NCBI GenBank assembly: GCA_012521625.1
Contig: JAAYLY010000005.1
Coordinates: 1-13,363, forward strand
Direction of reading: 5' to 3'
Source: Tissierellia bacterium
GTDB lineage: Bacteria > Bacillota > Clostridia > Tissierellales > Tissierellaceae
DNA: 13,363 nucleotides
Below the pieces are notes generated by a model. The model saw only the letters and a program-made list of their open reading frames with translations. It was not told the DNA's origin and made no database searches. The translations under genes were made by a program, and so were the position numbers. Each line of letters begins with the position of its first letter. Position 1 is the first letter of the stretch. Positions 1 through 6,683 of this stretch are shown piece after piece.

Positions 1-2
1 AT

Positions 3-614
3 AATGGCAAGTCTTTAGCAGATCTAAATAGAGAATACGGTATTGCAAAATCTACTATCAAAGTATGGGTTGAAAGATATAATGATTCAGGCTCCTTCAA
101 TGTAAATGACAATAGAACTGAAGAGGATATTTCTTCAGATAAATCCTACTTTATAGTTTTCCAGAACAAAACTTACTTTGAAGAAAAATCAGGTGGGTAT
201 TTGTGGGCACCTCAAAGATCAAAGTCAGGAAAGGAAATATTCCATTGGTCTAATATGACTATGATTAAGAAGGGAGATATTATTTTTAGCTTGTATCAAA
301 GACAAATTGTATCTGTAAATATTGCTCTAGATAGTTACATAGAGGCTACAAGGCCTAAGAGCTTTGATAAACTTGAATTATGGGAAGATGAAGGTTGGTT
401 AGTAAAAGTTGACTACAATGAATTAGAAGTTCCAATTAGTATTGATGACAATATAGAGGAAATACTTAAATTATGCCCTGAAAAATATTCTCCATTTAAT
501 AGAACAGGTAGTGGAAATCAAGGTTATTTATATGAAATAAGTGAAAAATTAGGAGATTATTTAATGGAATTGGTGCAAGAGAAGAATGTAGGTTTTGAAA
601 AGTGTATAGTATAA
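3..614 (+). CDS. IS3 OrfA-like HTH fused to an EVE/PUA-like domain (5'-partial)
   Basis: The reading frame is open from the window edge (base 3) to the TAA at 612-614, giving 203 visible residues; the true start lies outside. Visible residues 1-35 (SLADLNREYGIAKSTIKVWV, then ERYNDSGSF) read like the helix-turn-helix of IS3-family OrfA transposases, including the SGSF..DNRTEE stretch that normally precedes the leucine zipper. The zipper is absent. From about residue 47 the protein continues as YFIVFQNKTYFEEKSGGYLW, APQR, HWSNM, KKGDIIF and, near the end, EKYSPFNRTGSGNQGYLYEI. This pattern matches the EVE/PUA-like module I know from the N-termini of McrA/McrB/HNH-type modification-dependent restriction proteins, where it is thought to bind DNA. 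No HNH or ATPase part follows. It may be a domesticated fusion, a small DNA-binding or antiphage protein, or a restriction-gene fragment captured by IS insertion. A TTG at 201 is internal and an unlikely start. Domain calls are by eye. Confidence 0.6.
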   Translation, partial: NGKSLADLNREYGIAKSTIKVWVERYNDSGSFNVNDNRTEEDISSDKSYFIVFQNKTYFEEKSGGYLWAPQRSKSGKEIFHWSNMTMIKKGDIIFSLYQRQIVSVNIALDSYIEATRPKSFDKLELWEDEGWLVKVDYNELEVPISIDDNIEEILKLCPEKYSPFNRTGSGNQGYLYEISEKLGDYLMELVQEKNVGFEKCIV

Positions 615-634
615 TATTAAATCTTAGATATTAA

Positions 635-653
635 GGCAAAAGCCGCTTTTGTC
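635..653 (+). other. Short hairpin after the HTH-EVE gene
   Basis: GGCAAAAG (635-642) pairs with CTTTTGTC (646-653) around a CCG triloop, with one G.U pair. It lies 20 bases after the stop codon at 614. No T-run follows on the + strand, so it may stabilise the transcript end rather than terminate it. Confidence 0.35.
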
Positions 654-763
654 AAATGAATTTTACTATCATATTCATATTCTTTACAGGGCACATCTGT
701 ATGGGATCATATTAAAAAAACTTTATTAGCTGGAGGAATAAATACTTCTAGTTTTGATGGATA

Positions 764-793
764 AAAAGCCCTAGCTTCAAAACTAGGGCTTTT
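764..793. terminator. Bidirectional rho-independent terminator
   Basis: AAAAGCCCTAG (764-774) is perfectly complementary to CTAGGGCTTTT (783-793) around an 8-base loop. Read on the minus strand, it follows the cblS stop codon at once and ends in a T-rich run. On the plus strand it ends in CTTTTATTAT and would also stop transcripts arriving from the left-edge gene. Confidence 0.85.
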
Positions 794-794
794 A

Positions 795-1526
795 TTATAC
801 CAATTCTCCAATATAAGTAATAGGCTTGTCTATAAGTTTTCCAATAGAAAGGTCTTTTTCCTCATGTACTATTATACAGCTGGTGGCAGGTCCGCCAGAT
901 TTATGTATATCTAAATGTTCTGGTATATCTGTTTCTATATCCAGGCCAGAAAGCTCTTTTAGTACACCTAACTCATATTTTATCCCCTTAGATCCAACGG
1001 GAATAGCTTCCATTATTTCCTTAGAATTAGAGACTTCCACATAATCCTTTAATTGTAGGACCGCTTCAGGATATTGTAAAACCTCATTTCCCACTAGGGG
1101 ATAGCCTAATAGGGATACATGCATTCCTTTTTTTACCTTCTTCATCTTTAAATCGGCAACTTTTGCCCTGGAAATAACTGTTATTCCCACACCAGTCATG
1201 GTTGATGGGAAGTTTTCCTCTGTACTACCTGTTAAGACCACATCAATAAGGCCATTTTCCTTAAGTTCTTTTTCTATGGCCTTTATGATCTTCTCCCCAG
1301 TAGGTTTCATTTCAACTGACAGAGTATCGCATATAACTAAGGGTTTTGCTCCTATGGATAAGGCTTCAGATAGGGCCACCTTTATAGTAGTCCTACCCAC
1401 TATCTCCTCATCTACTTTTAAGGCATCATCTTCCTTACTACCTATGGAACCTAGGCTGTCGCAGGTGATTACATAGGCTACATCCTTTTCATATATTAAG
1501 ATTAAATCCCTATATCTTTCTATCAA
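795..1526 (-). CDS. cblS: Alpha-ribazole kinase (CblS), PurM-like fold
   Basis: This 243-residue protein has the PurM/ThiL/selenophosphate-synthetase-type ATP-binding fold. An N-terminal CDSLGSIGSKEDD (22-34) is followed by VGRTTIKVALSEALSIGAKP (43-62), a LTGSTEENFPSTMTGVGITV block (98-117), and a C-terminal DIHKSGGPATSCIIV (206-220). The family closest to this pattern is CblS of Listeria and Geobacillus, which phosphorylates alpha-ribazole to alpha-ribazole phosphate for assembly of the lower ligand of cobalamin. The call is strengthened by the upstream partner: the gene starts inside the 3' end of an ECF S-component gene (17-base overlap), the known cblT-cblS arrangement. Translation is therefore probably coupled. 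It acts in the cytoplasm. A generic AIR-synthase-related protein is the alternative, but the gene pair makes CblS much likelier. A terminator lies directly behind it. Confidence 0.85.
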   Translation of the reverse strand: MIERYRDLILIYEKDVAYVITCDSLGSIGSKEDDALKVDEEIVGRTTIKVALSEALSIGAKPLVICDTLSVEMKPTGEKIIKAIEKELKENGLIDVVLTGSTEENFPSTMTGVGITVISRAKVADLKMKKVKKGMHVSLLGYPLVGNEVLQYPEAVLQLKDYVEVSNSKEIMEAIPVGSKGIKYELGVLKELSGLDIETDIPEHLDIHKSGGPATSCIIVHEEKDLSIGKLIDKPITYIGELV

Positions 1527-2013
1527 TTTGCACCCCGCCTATTCTTGCTATTGCCTTGTAGACTAAGGCAGCCATCAATACATTAACGAAAGACCCTATA
1601 GTTAATGGAAGGCACATTCCTGCAAAAAACCCCCATCCAAATAATGGTACGAACAATAGGGTAGAGATTGGACCGTTTAATAGGGTACCAGCTATTACTG
1701 CAAGGAAACTATTTGATTTCTCATAGACAAATTTAAATAAATAGGCATAAACAGCCATCTGAATAGCTATATAGAAATGTACAGCTACCCCTAAAGGAAA
1801 GCCTGATGTAAGGGCTGTAAAGATATGGCCTAAGCTTATTACTATGGCTCCATACCAACCACCTAGATACAAGGCTGCAAAGTATCCTGGCATTGAATCT
1901 AGGGCCACTGTACCAAATAGCTTTATAACAGCTCCTACGGCACTTAAGGCTATAAGCATGGCTACTGAAGTAAGAGTTTTAACGTTTCTTAATGATTTTA
2001 CATTGTTACTCAT
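1510..2013 (-). CDS. cblT: ECF transporter S component, alpha-ribazole (CblT)
   Basis: The 167-residue, very hydrophobic protein has about five or six membrane segments and is of normal length for an ECF-type substrate-binding (S) subunit. Typical features are the small-residue-rich first helix after a short polar N-terminus (TSVAMLIALSAVGAVIK, 15-31), LYLGGWYGAIVISLGHIFTA (49-68), and a late ALVYKAIARIGG end. S components capture a vitamin-like substrate and dock on a shared EcfA-A'-T module, which is not in this window. Substrate is inferred from the overlapping alpha-ribazole kinase gene: known CblT proteins import alpha-ribazole so that CblS can phosphorylate it. The start at 2013 is supported by AGGAGGG seven bases upstream. 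A good promoter lies at 2067-2095. No cobalamin riboswitch is visible in the 171-base upstream gap. Confidence 0.85.
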   Translation of the reverse strand: MSNNVKSLRNVKTLTSVAMLIALSAVGAVIKLFGTVALDSMPGYFAALYLGGWYGAIVISLGHIFTALTSGFPLGVAVHFYIAIQMAVYAYLFKFVYEKSNSFLAVIAGTLLNGPISTLLFVPLFGWGFFAGMCLPLTIGSFVNVLMAALVYKAIARIGGVQIDRKI

Positions 2014-2066
2014 ATTATCCCTCCTGATGTCTTCTTGATACTTTTAATAAAAGGTTTTCCTAGTAT

Positions 2067-2095
2067 ATTTTATTACTGTAAATTGATTAAATCAA
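2067..2095 (-). promoter_or_regulatory. SigA-type promoter of cblT-cblS with overlapping palindrome
   Basis: On the minus strand TTGATT (2095-2090) and TAAAAT (2072-2067) are separated by exactly 17 bases and lie about 53 bases before the cblT start codon. The -35 box sits within a perfect inverted repeat, ATTGATT-A-AATCAAT (2082-2096), which could be an operator. The boxes are seen directly; regulation is inferred. Confidence 0.6.
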
Positions 2096-2184
2096 TATTA
2101 TTAACTAATATTAATAAATAAAATTATAGAGAGTTAGTTTTTATATAAATTTAATAAACTAATAGCCATTTAGGCTTATAAATC

Positions 2185-2787
2185 CTAGTTCTCTGAAATC
2201 TTCCATAGGTATATGGAAGCCACTGTATTATAGGGGGAATACCTATTTCTATAAACTTCAAATTCATCCTTGGATATGTGATCTAAGGAATAGAGCCTCA
2301 TTAGGCCTCTCCTAATACCTAAATCCTTGAAGCTTAAGACATTAGGACGCTGTAAGGAATGTATAAGTAGCATCTCCGCTGTCCATTCCCCAACCCCTTT
2401 AAGCTTGGTCAACTCCTTGATAACCTCTTCATCGGATAGTTTATTTAAGTTATTCAGATCTACTGCTTTACTTATAACAGCCTCAGCAATACTGTTAATA
2501 TAATCAGCCTTCCTCATGGACATGCCGCATTTTTGTATCTCTTCTAAATCAAGCTTAATAATATTTTCAGGTTTTATCTCTCCTACTAATTCTAGAAGCC
2601 GATTTTTTACTGTTATAGCCGCCTTGGTTGATATCTGCTGGCTTATTATGCTAGAAATAAGGGCTGAGAATATATCAGGATTTACCTCCCTTTTAACAAA
2701 GCCAATTCGATCTATAGCTGCCCCTAAAATAGGGTCCCTTTCCTTTAAATAATCCATTTCTTTATTAGCATACTTAAAATATTTCAT
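2185..2787 (-). CDS. DNA-3-methyladenine glycosylase, AlkA-like HhH-GPD family
   Basis: The 200-residue protein carries the HhH-GPD base-excision glycosylase core. SALISSIISQQISTKAA (41-57) is the characteristic ISQQ helix. LKGVGEWTAEMLLIHSL (129-145) is the helix-hairpin-helix that grips the DNA backbone. Asp155 in LSFKDLGIRRGL is placed as the catalytic aspartate of AlkA-type enzymes. There is no C-terminal four-cysteine cluster, so it is not an EndoIII/MutY iron-sulfur enzyme. It lacks the extra N-terminal domain of E. coli AlkA, as is usual for short clostridial relatives. The expected role is removal of alkylated purines (3-methyladenine, 7-methylguanine) to start base-excision repair. 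The start at 2787 has AAGGAG upstream. It is divergent from gltS, and no terminator is seen before the cblT promoter, so some read-through is possible. Confidence 0.85.
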   Translation of the reverse strand: MKYFKYANKEMDYLKERDPILGAAIDRIGFVKREVNPDIFSALISSIISQQISTKAAITVKNRLLELVGEIKPENIIKLDLEEIQKCGMSMRKADYINSIAEAVISKAVDLNNLNKLSDEEVIKELTKLKGVGEWTAEMLLIHSLQRPNVLSFKDLGIRRGLMRLYSLDHISKDEFEVYRNRYSPYNTVASIYLWKISEN

Positions 2788-2844
2788 TGTACACTCCTTA
2801 TGTTTATAATAGCAAATTTACCTTTACAGAATGAAACGACTGAT

Positions 2845-2884
2845 AGACCTAACTCTATTATATACCTTTTACTATAGTTGGTCT
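2845..2884. promoter_or_regulatory. Imperfect inverted repeat around a -10-like box, alkA-gltS divergent gap
   Basis: AGACCTAACT (2845-2854) and AGTTGGTCT (2876-2884) form an imperfect inverted repeat. Between them lies ATTATA at 2857-2862, which reads as TATAAT on the minus strand, a candidate -10 for the glycosylase gene. The layout suggests an operator, but the -35 box is poor and the repeat is short. The rest of the 283-base gap (2788-3070) is AT-rich with no ORF; the only clear gltS signal is AGGGGGG just before its ATG. Confidence 0.3.
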
Positions 2885-3070
2885 GATAGTTTTATATATT
2901 TTTAATTTACACTCTATTTACTGTTTGCTTACTCTTATTAATTGGGTAAATAAATATTAATATTAATTTTATCTATAGGCATATGTGTGGACTTGCCTTT
3001 CATAGTATAGTCTAGAAGGGAGGTTTAATTTAGTACAACTCTTACTTAAAAAGATAGGGGGGTATTACAT

Positions 3071-4312
3071 ATGTCATTTGAAATTATTGAAGGTATTTTT
3101 ACCATTAATGTTGACATGACCATAACTACAGCCATGGCAGCAGTACTTTTGATCTTAGGTTATTTTATCAAGAGCAAGGTATATTTCTTAGAAAAGTATT
3201 GTATACCTGCTCCAGTAGTTGGAGGATTTATCTTTATGATTATAACATGGATTGGGCATACAACGGGAGCATTTAAGTTTAATTTTACTACCACACTTCA
3301 ATCTTTCTTTATGTTGGCCTTCTTTACCACAGTTGGCCTTGGTGCCAGCTTTGAACTACTTAAAAAAGGAGGCCTATTGCTGATAATTTATTGGCTAATA
3401 GCTGGCTTTGTTTCCATAGTGCAAAACACTATAGGAATTGCCCTATCTAAAGTTACAGGACTAGAACCGGCCTACGCCCTTTTATCTAGTGCCATAACTA
3501 TGATAGGAGGACATGGTGCAGGGGCTGCCTATGGAATGACCTTTGAAGGAATGGGCTATCCGGCAGGCCAGCTTGTAGGGGCTGCGGCGGCAACCTTTGG
3601 CTTGATTTCATCTGTAATGGTGGGCGGACCTGTAGCAAGACTTTTAATAGAAAGACACAATCTAAGGCCAGATGAAAGTCAGGATTTTGACAGTAGTATA
3701 ACGGAGATTAATGTAGGCACAGGTGAAAAGCTAACAGGCTTAGATATTATGAAAAATGTAACTGCCATATTAGTCTGTATGGCTCTTGGAACTATAGTGT
3801 CAGGCTGGATAGGCAAGCTTATAGATATGGATTTCCCAACTTATGTAGGTGCCATGTTTGTAGCTGTGATTCTACGTAATTTAAACGAAAAAACTAAATG
3901 GTATAAATTTGACTACCCCTTAGTAGAAGGAATAGGAGATGTGACCTTAGGACTATATTTATCCATAGCAATGATGACCTTAAAGATGTGGGAGTTAGTT
4001 GATCTTGCAGGCCCAATGCTAATAATCCTATTTGCCCAAGTGTTATTCTTAGTTCTTTTCTCTTATTTTGCTGTATTCCGCATACTTGGAAAGAATTATG
4101 ACGCAGCAGTTATGTGTGCTGGCCTATTAGGTCATGGCTTAGGAGCCACCCCTACAGCCATTGTAAACCTTACAGCTGTTAATGATAGGTATGGGATGAG
4201 TAGAAAGGCCATGATGATCGTTCCAATAGTAGGGGCCTTCTTAGTAGATATTATTTACCAACCTCAAACAGTATGGTTTATAAAAACATTTGTAGTAGAT
4301 TTAATGAAATAA
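3071..4312 (+). CDS. gltS: Sodium/glutamate symporter GltS (ESS family)
   Basis: This 413-residue integral membrane protein is of normal length for the ESS family, with about ten hydrophobic segments in two inverted halves. Diagnostic features are the paired glycine-rich re-entrant loops: ITMIGGHGAGAAYGM (142-156) in the first half and GLLGHGLGATPTAIVNL (351-367) in the second. CIPAPVVGGFIF (44-55) near the N-terminus is also typical. The loop after residue 190 is charged and cytoplasmic. GltS moves glutamate with sodium across the membrane. The downstream formimidoyltransferase gene begins 16 bases after the stop, so the two are very likely co-transcribed, and glutamate is a product or substrate common to both. 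Start chosen at ATG 3071 with AGGGGGG upstream. Confidence 0.93.
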   Translation: MSFEIIEGIFTINVDMTITTAMAAVLLILGYFIKSKVYFLEKYCIPAPVVGGFIFMIITWIGHTTGAFKFNFTTTLQSFFMLAFFTTVGLGASFELLKKGGLLLIIYWLIAGFVSIVQNTIGIALSKVTGLEPAYALLSSAITMIGGHGAGAAYGMTFEGMGYPAGQLVGAAAATFGLISSVMVGGPVARLLIERHNLRPDESQDFDSSITEINVGTGEKLTGLDIMKNVTAILVCMALGTIVSGWIGKLIDMDFPTYVGAMFVAVILRNLNEKTKWYKFDYPLVEGIGDVTLGLYLSIAMMTLKMWELVDLAGPMLIILFAQVLFLVLFSYFAVFRILGKNYDAAVMCAGLLGHGLGATPTAIVNLTAVNDRYGMSRKAMMIVPIVGAFLVDIIYQPQTVWFIKTFVVDLMK

Positions 4313-4328
4313 GGTTAGGAGGTATATT

Positions 4329-5231
4329 ATGAGAAAACTAGTAGAATGTGTTCCAAATTTTAGTGAAGGTAGAGATGAAAAGATAATAGAACAAATTATA
4401 GATGAAGCAAGGAGGATTGAAGGGATTAAAATATTAGATTATTCAGCTGACAAGGATCACAATCGTACAGTTTTAACTATGATAGGACCCCCTGATAAAA
4501 TAAAAGAGGCGGCCATAAATACAGCAAAAAAGGCTACTGAATTGATAGACATGTCTAAGCATGAAGGCGCCCACCCAAGAATGGGGGCCACTGATGTAAT
4601 ACCCTTTGTGCCAGTTTCCAATGTTACCATAGAAGAGTGTATTGAAATAGCGAAGGAGGTGGGAGCTGAAATCGGTAGCTGGGGAATACCAGTTTATCTA
4701 TATGAGGATGCTGCCACTTCTCCTGAAAGACGAAACCTAGCAACTATCAGGAAGGGCCAATATGAGGGCTTCTTTGAAAAGATAAAGCAGGAGGAATGGA
4801 AGCCGGACTTTGGTCCCAGCCAAATGAACGTAAAAAGCGGATGTACAGCTGTAGGAGCTAGGGTTCCCTTGGTGGCCTTTAATGTAAACCTAGATACGCC
4901 TAATGTTGAAATAGCCGATAGGATTGCAAGAAAGGTTAGGCATATAGGTGGGGGTTTAAGATATGTTAAGGCTATTGGTTTAAAGCTGGAAGAGAGAAAT
5001 CAAACCCAAGTTTCTATGAATCTTGTAAACTACGAAAAGACTGCTGTATATCAAGCCTTTGAAATGATAAAGATGGAAGCCAGAAGATATGGGGTAAATG
5101 TAGTAGGCAGCGAGGTCATAGGAACAGTGCCAATGAAGGCCTTGTTAGATGCTGCTGAGTATTATTTGCAGATAGAAAACTTCGATATAGATCAAATATT
5201 AGAAAAGAGGTTATTAGATGAGGTAGAGTAG
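4329..5231 (+). CDS. ftcD: Glutamate formimidoyltransferase (FtcD)
   Basis: The 300-residue protein matches the stand-alone formiminotransferase domain. It opens with LVECVPNFSEGRD (4-16), followed by DKDHNRTVLT (41-50), and has HEGAHPRMGATDVIPFVP (78-95). His82 falls at the number of the catalytic histidine of the mammalian enzyme. GLRYVKAIGLKLEERNQTQVSMNL follows in the C-terminal subdomain. It transfers the formimino group from N-formimino-L-glutamate to tetrahydrofolate, releasing glutamate, in histidine degradation. The cyclodeaminase half found in the bifunctional animal enzyme is absent, as is common in bacteria. No hutH/hutU/hutI or fchA is in the window. A related possibility is glycine formimidoyltransferase of purine fermenters, but the adjoining glutamate carrier favours glutamate. 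AGGAGG precedes the ATG and a terminator follows. Confidence 0.9.
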   Translation: MRKLVECVPNFSEGRDEKIIEQIIDEARRIEGIKILDYSADKDHNRTVLTMIGPPDKIKEAAINTAKKATELIDMSKHEGAHPRMGATDVIPFVPVSNVTIEECIEIAKEVGAEIGSWGIPVYLYEDAATSPERRNLATIRKGQYEGFFEKIKQEEWKPDFGPSQMNVKSGCTAVGARVPLVAFNVNLDTPNVEIADRIARKVRHIGGGLRYVKAIGLKLEERNQTQVSMNLVNYEKTAVYQAFEMIKMEARRYGVNVVGSEVIGTVPMKALLDAAEYYLQIENFDIDQILEKRLLDEVE

Positions 5232-5268
5232 ATTATTTAATAAACAAATATATAATTGTACTTATTTA

Positions 5269-5300
5269 GGCAGGGCATTGAATGGGATGCCTTGCCTTTT
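5269..5300 (+). terminator. Rho-independent terminator after gltS-ftcD
   Basis: GGCAGGGCAT (5269-5278) pairs with ATGCCTTGCC (5287-5296), with one G.U pair and an 8-base loop, followed by TTTT. It sits 38 bases after the ftcD stop and marks the end of the gltS-ftcD transcript. Confidence 0.8.
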
Positions 5301-5390
5301 GCTATGTAGAAATTTTCGAGAATATGCTGATTATATTTCTTATCTTAATGGCTCATTAGTTTTGGGGATATATGAATCATCTGACAATTG

Positions 5391-5399
5391 TGATATAAT
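5391..5399 (+). promoter_or_regulatory. Extended -10 promoter of the 5470-6504 operon
   Basis: TGATATAAT is a perfect extended -10 (TGnTATAAT), 71 bases before the first start codon and downstream of the previous operon's terminator. No good -35 hexamer is seen 17 bases upstream, which is normal for extended -10 promoters. Confidence 0.6.
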
Positions 5400-5469
5400 T
5401 TTGTTTATCTAAGCAAGTAAAATGTAAGTATATATTAGTAGGTAATATTAAGAAAAGTGAGGAGGAAGT

Positions 5470-5916
5470 ATGAAGATAAATTTTACTAAGAAGCAATTTA
5501 GAAAGCTACTAGATTTAGTCTTTCTAGGTGAGCTGGTAATCAATGGCCATAGGCCGCCTGATGAGGCTATTGGAGAATATGAAGATCTACTTCAGTATAT
5601 ATATTCCTTTGCAAAGGAAATGGGATATGAGGACCTAATAGAGTACAGTAGTGAATATGATAAGTTTTTTGAAACTAGGAAATTTGATGAAAGTGGCATA
5701 CAAGATTATGTAGATGAATATGATGAAAATGTATTTTGGTTCGAATTGGCTTTAAGGTTGGCCAAGCGGGATGTAATAAGGGAAGTCGAAGCCGATGAAA
5801 TAGGTGGAGATGATTACCTCTTAAGGGTACTCCACAAGGAAGAACTATATCAGGATGAATTCTATGAAAATGGTTTACAAAATGTAATTGTTGATAGCGA
5901 TAAAATAAATGAGTAA
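5470..5916 (+). CDS. Acidic protein of unknown function
   Basis: I do not recognise a named family, although short acidic proteins of this look are common in Clostridia. The 148 residues have no signal peptide, membrane helix or obvious catalytic motif. The protein begins with a basic amphipathic segment (INFTKKQFRKLLDLVFLGEL, 3-22). It is then rich in Asp, Glu and Tyr, with the segments YSFAKEMGYEDLIEYSSEYD (45-64) and YVDEYDENVFWFELALRLAKRD (80-101), and looks like a soluble all-helical fold. AGGAGG precedes the ATG. The next gene begins 14 bases after its stop, so it is co-transcribed with a YusI/ArsC-like protein and a small basic protein. The acidic character and the basic neighbour encoded two genes on invite a binding-partner idea, which is only inference. 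Confidence 0.8.
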   Translation: MKINFTKKQFRKLLDLVFLGELVINGHRPPDEAIGEYEDLLQYIYSFAKEMGYEDLIEYSSEYDKFFETRKFDESGIQDYVDEYDENVFWFELALRLAKRDVIREVEADEIGGDDYLLRVLHKEELYQDEFYENGLQNVIVDSDKINE

Positions 5917-5930
5917 AGCGAGGAGGAAAT

Positions 5931-6287
5931 ATGAAGTATCTATTTTTATGCTACCCTAGATGTACAACCTGTAGGAAGGCAAAGAAATGGCTAGATGAGA
6001 ATAAGATAGAATATGAGGAGAGAAATATTAAGGAGGATAATCCCACAGTAGAAGAATTAAGGGAGTGGATAGCCAATGCCCATTATCCCATTAAGAGGTT
6101 CTTTAACACAAGTGGTGGTAAATACAGGGAATTAGGCCTTAAGGATAAGTTAAATGATATGACAGAGGATGAAAAGATAGAGCTTTTAAGCAGCGATGGT
6201 ATGTTGGTTAAAAGGCCTATTTTAGTAGGTAATGGCAAGGTTTTAGTGGGCTTTAAGGAGCAGGAATGGGAGGATGCCCTTAAGTAA
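5931..6287 (+). CDS. YusI/ArsC-family thioredoxin-fold protein
   Basis: The 118-residue protein is of standard size for the ArsC/Spx superfamily. CTTC at residues 11-14 gives the CxxC redox pair at the end of strand one. Further landmarks are RFFNTSGGKYRELGLKDKL (56-74), LLSSDGMLVKRPILV (85-99) with Arg95 at the conserved position of the KRP motif, and GFKEQEW (107-113). The FNTSG..YREL and DGMLVKRP segments point to the YusI-like branch rather than to the transcription regulator Spx. Its exact reaction is unknown. It is probably a thiol-disulfide reductase rather than a dedicated arsenate reductase, since no ars genes lie nearby. GAGGAGG precedes the ATG. It is the middle gene of a three-gene operon, 14 and 13 bases from its neighbours. 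Confidence 0.88.
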   Translation: MKYLFLCYPRCTTCRKAKKWLDENKIEYEERNIKEDNPTVEELREWIANAHYPIKRFFNTSGGKYRELGLKDKLNDMTEDEKIELLSSDGMLVKRPILVGNGKVLVGFKEQEWEDALK

Positions 6288-6300
6288 ATGAGGTGATATT

Positions 6301-6504
6301 ATGAAAATCGGTATGAGGAAGCCCAACCTAAAGAAGAGGGTTGCAGCCAGGACTAGCTTAAAAAGACAACTGGTCCATAGGGGCGGATTTAAGATGCCTA
6401 GGGGCTATGGCTGGGTAAGGGATCCTAAGAGATATGTCTATAATAAGGTCTACAGAAGGACCAGCTTTGATGTATTTAAGCTTTTAAAGAAGTTGTTTAA
6501 GTAA
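6301..6504 (+). CDS. Small basic protein, unknown function
   Basis: The 67-residue product is strongly basic: about a third of its residues are Lys or Arg. It starts MKIGMRKPNLKKRVAARTSL and continues with GYGWVRDPKRYVYNKVYRRTSFDV (about 40-57 in part). I recall comparable short Firmicute proteins with an N-terminal RKP.LKK..AART block and a C-terminal DPK...YNK.Y..T.F block, all uncharacterised. The charge suggests nucleic-acid or ribosome binding, which is inference only. It is real by context: GAGGTGAT, an excellent ribosome site, precedes the ATG; it follows the YusI-like gene by 13 bases; and a strong terminator follows its stop codon. Confidence 0.8.
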   Translation: MKIGMRKPNLKKRVAARTSLKRQLVHRGGFKMPRGYGWVRDPKRYVYNKVYRRTSFDVFKLLKKLFK

Positions 6505-6520
6505 TTAACTTTATTGAAAC

Positions 6521-6559
6521 AAGAAAGCAAGGCTATAAGTCTTGAAGCCTTGCTTTCTT
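6521..6559. terminator. Strong rho-independent terminator
   Basis: AAGAAAGCAAGGC (6521-6533) is perfectly complementary over 13 bases to GCCTTGCTTTCTT (6547-6559), with a 13-base loop, starting 16 bases after the stop codon of the small basic protein. It ends in TTTCTTATT on the plus strand. Confidence 0.85.
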
Positions 6560-6683
6560 ATTGATATTATGATTTAAATTAAGAATATACATAGGTTTAA
6601 AGACAATATTTTGACGCCTGAAGAAGTAAAGGGATTAATTGAGGAAAGGAAAATAAGTAATTTAAATTAAATGGAGGTGGATT

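Noticed and set aside
201..614. Independent 137-residue gene starting at TTG 201
   Set aside because: The frame is open upstream to the window edge, the conserved YFIVFQNK..EEKSGGYLWAP block spans base 201, and no ribosome site precedes the TTG.
2014..2184. Possible cobalamin riboswitch upstream of cblT
   Set aside because: The gap is short and AT-rich; no B12-box-like element or multi-stem architecture could be traced on the minus strand.
5931..6287. Transcription regulator Spx
   Set aside because: CxxC is present, but the FNTSG..YREL and DGMLVKRP segments are those of the YusI/ArsC-like branch.
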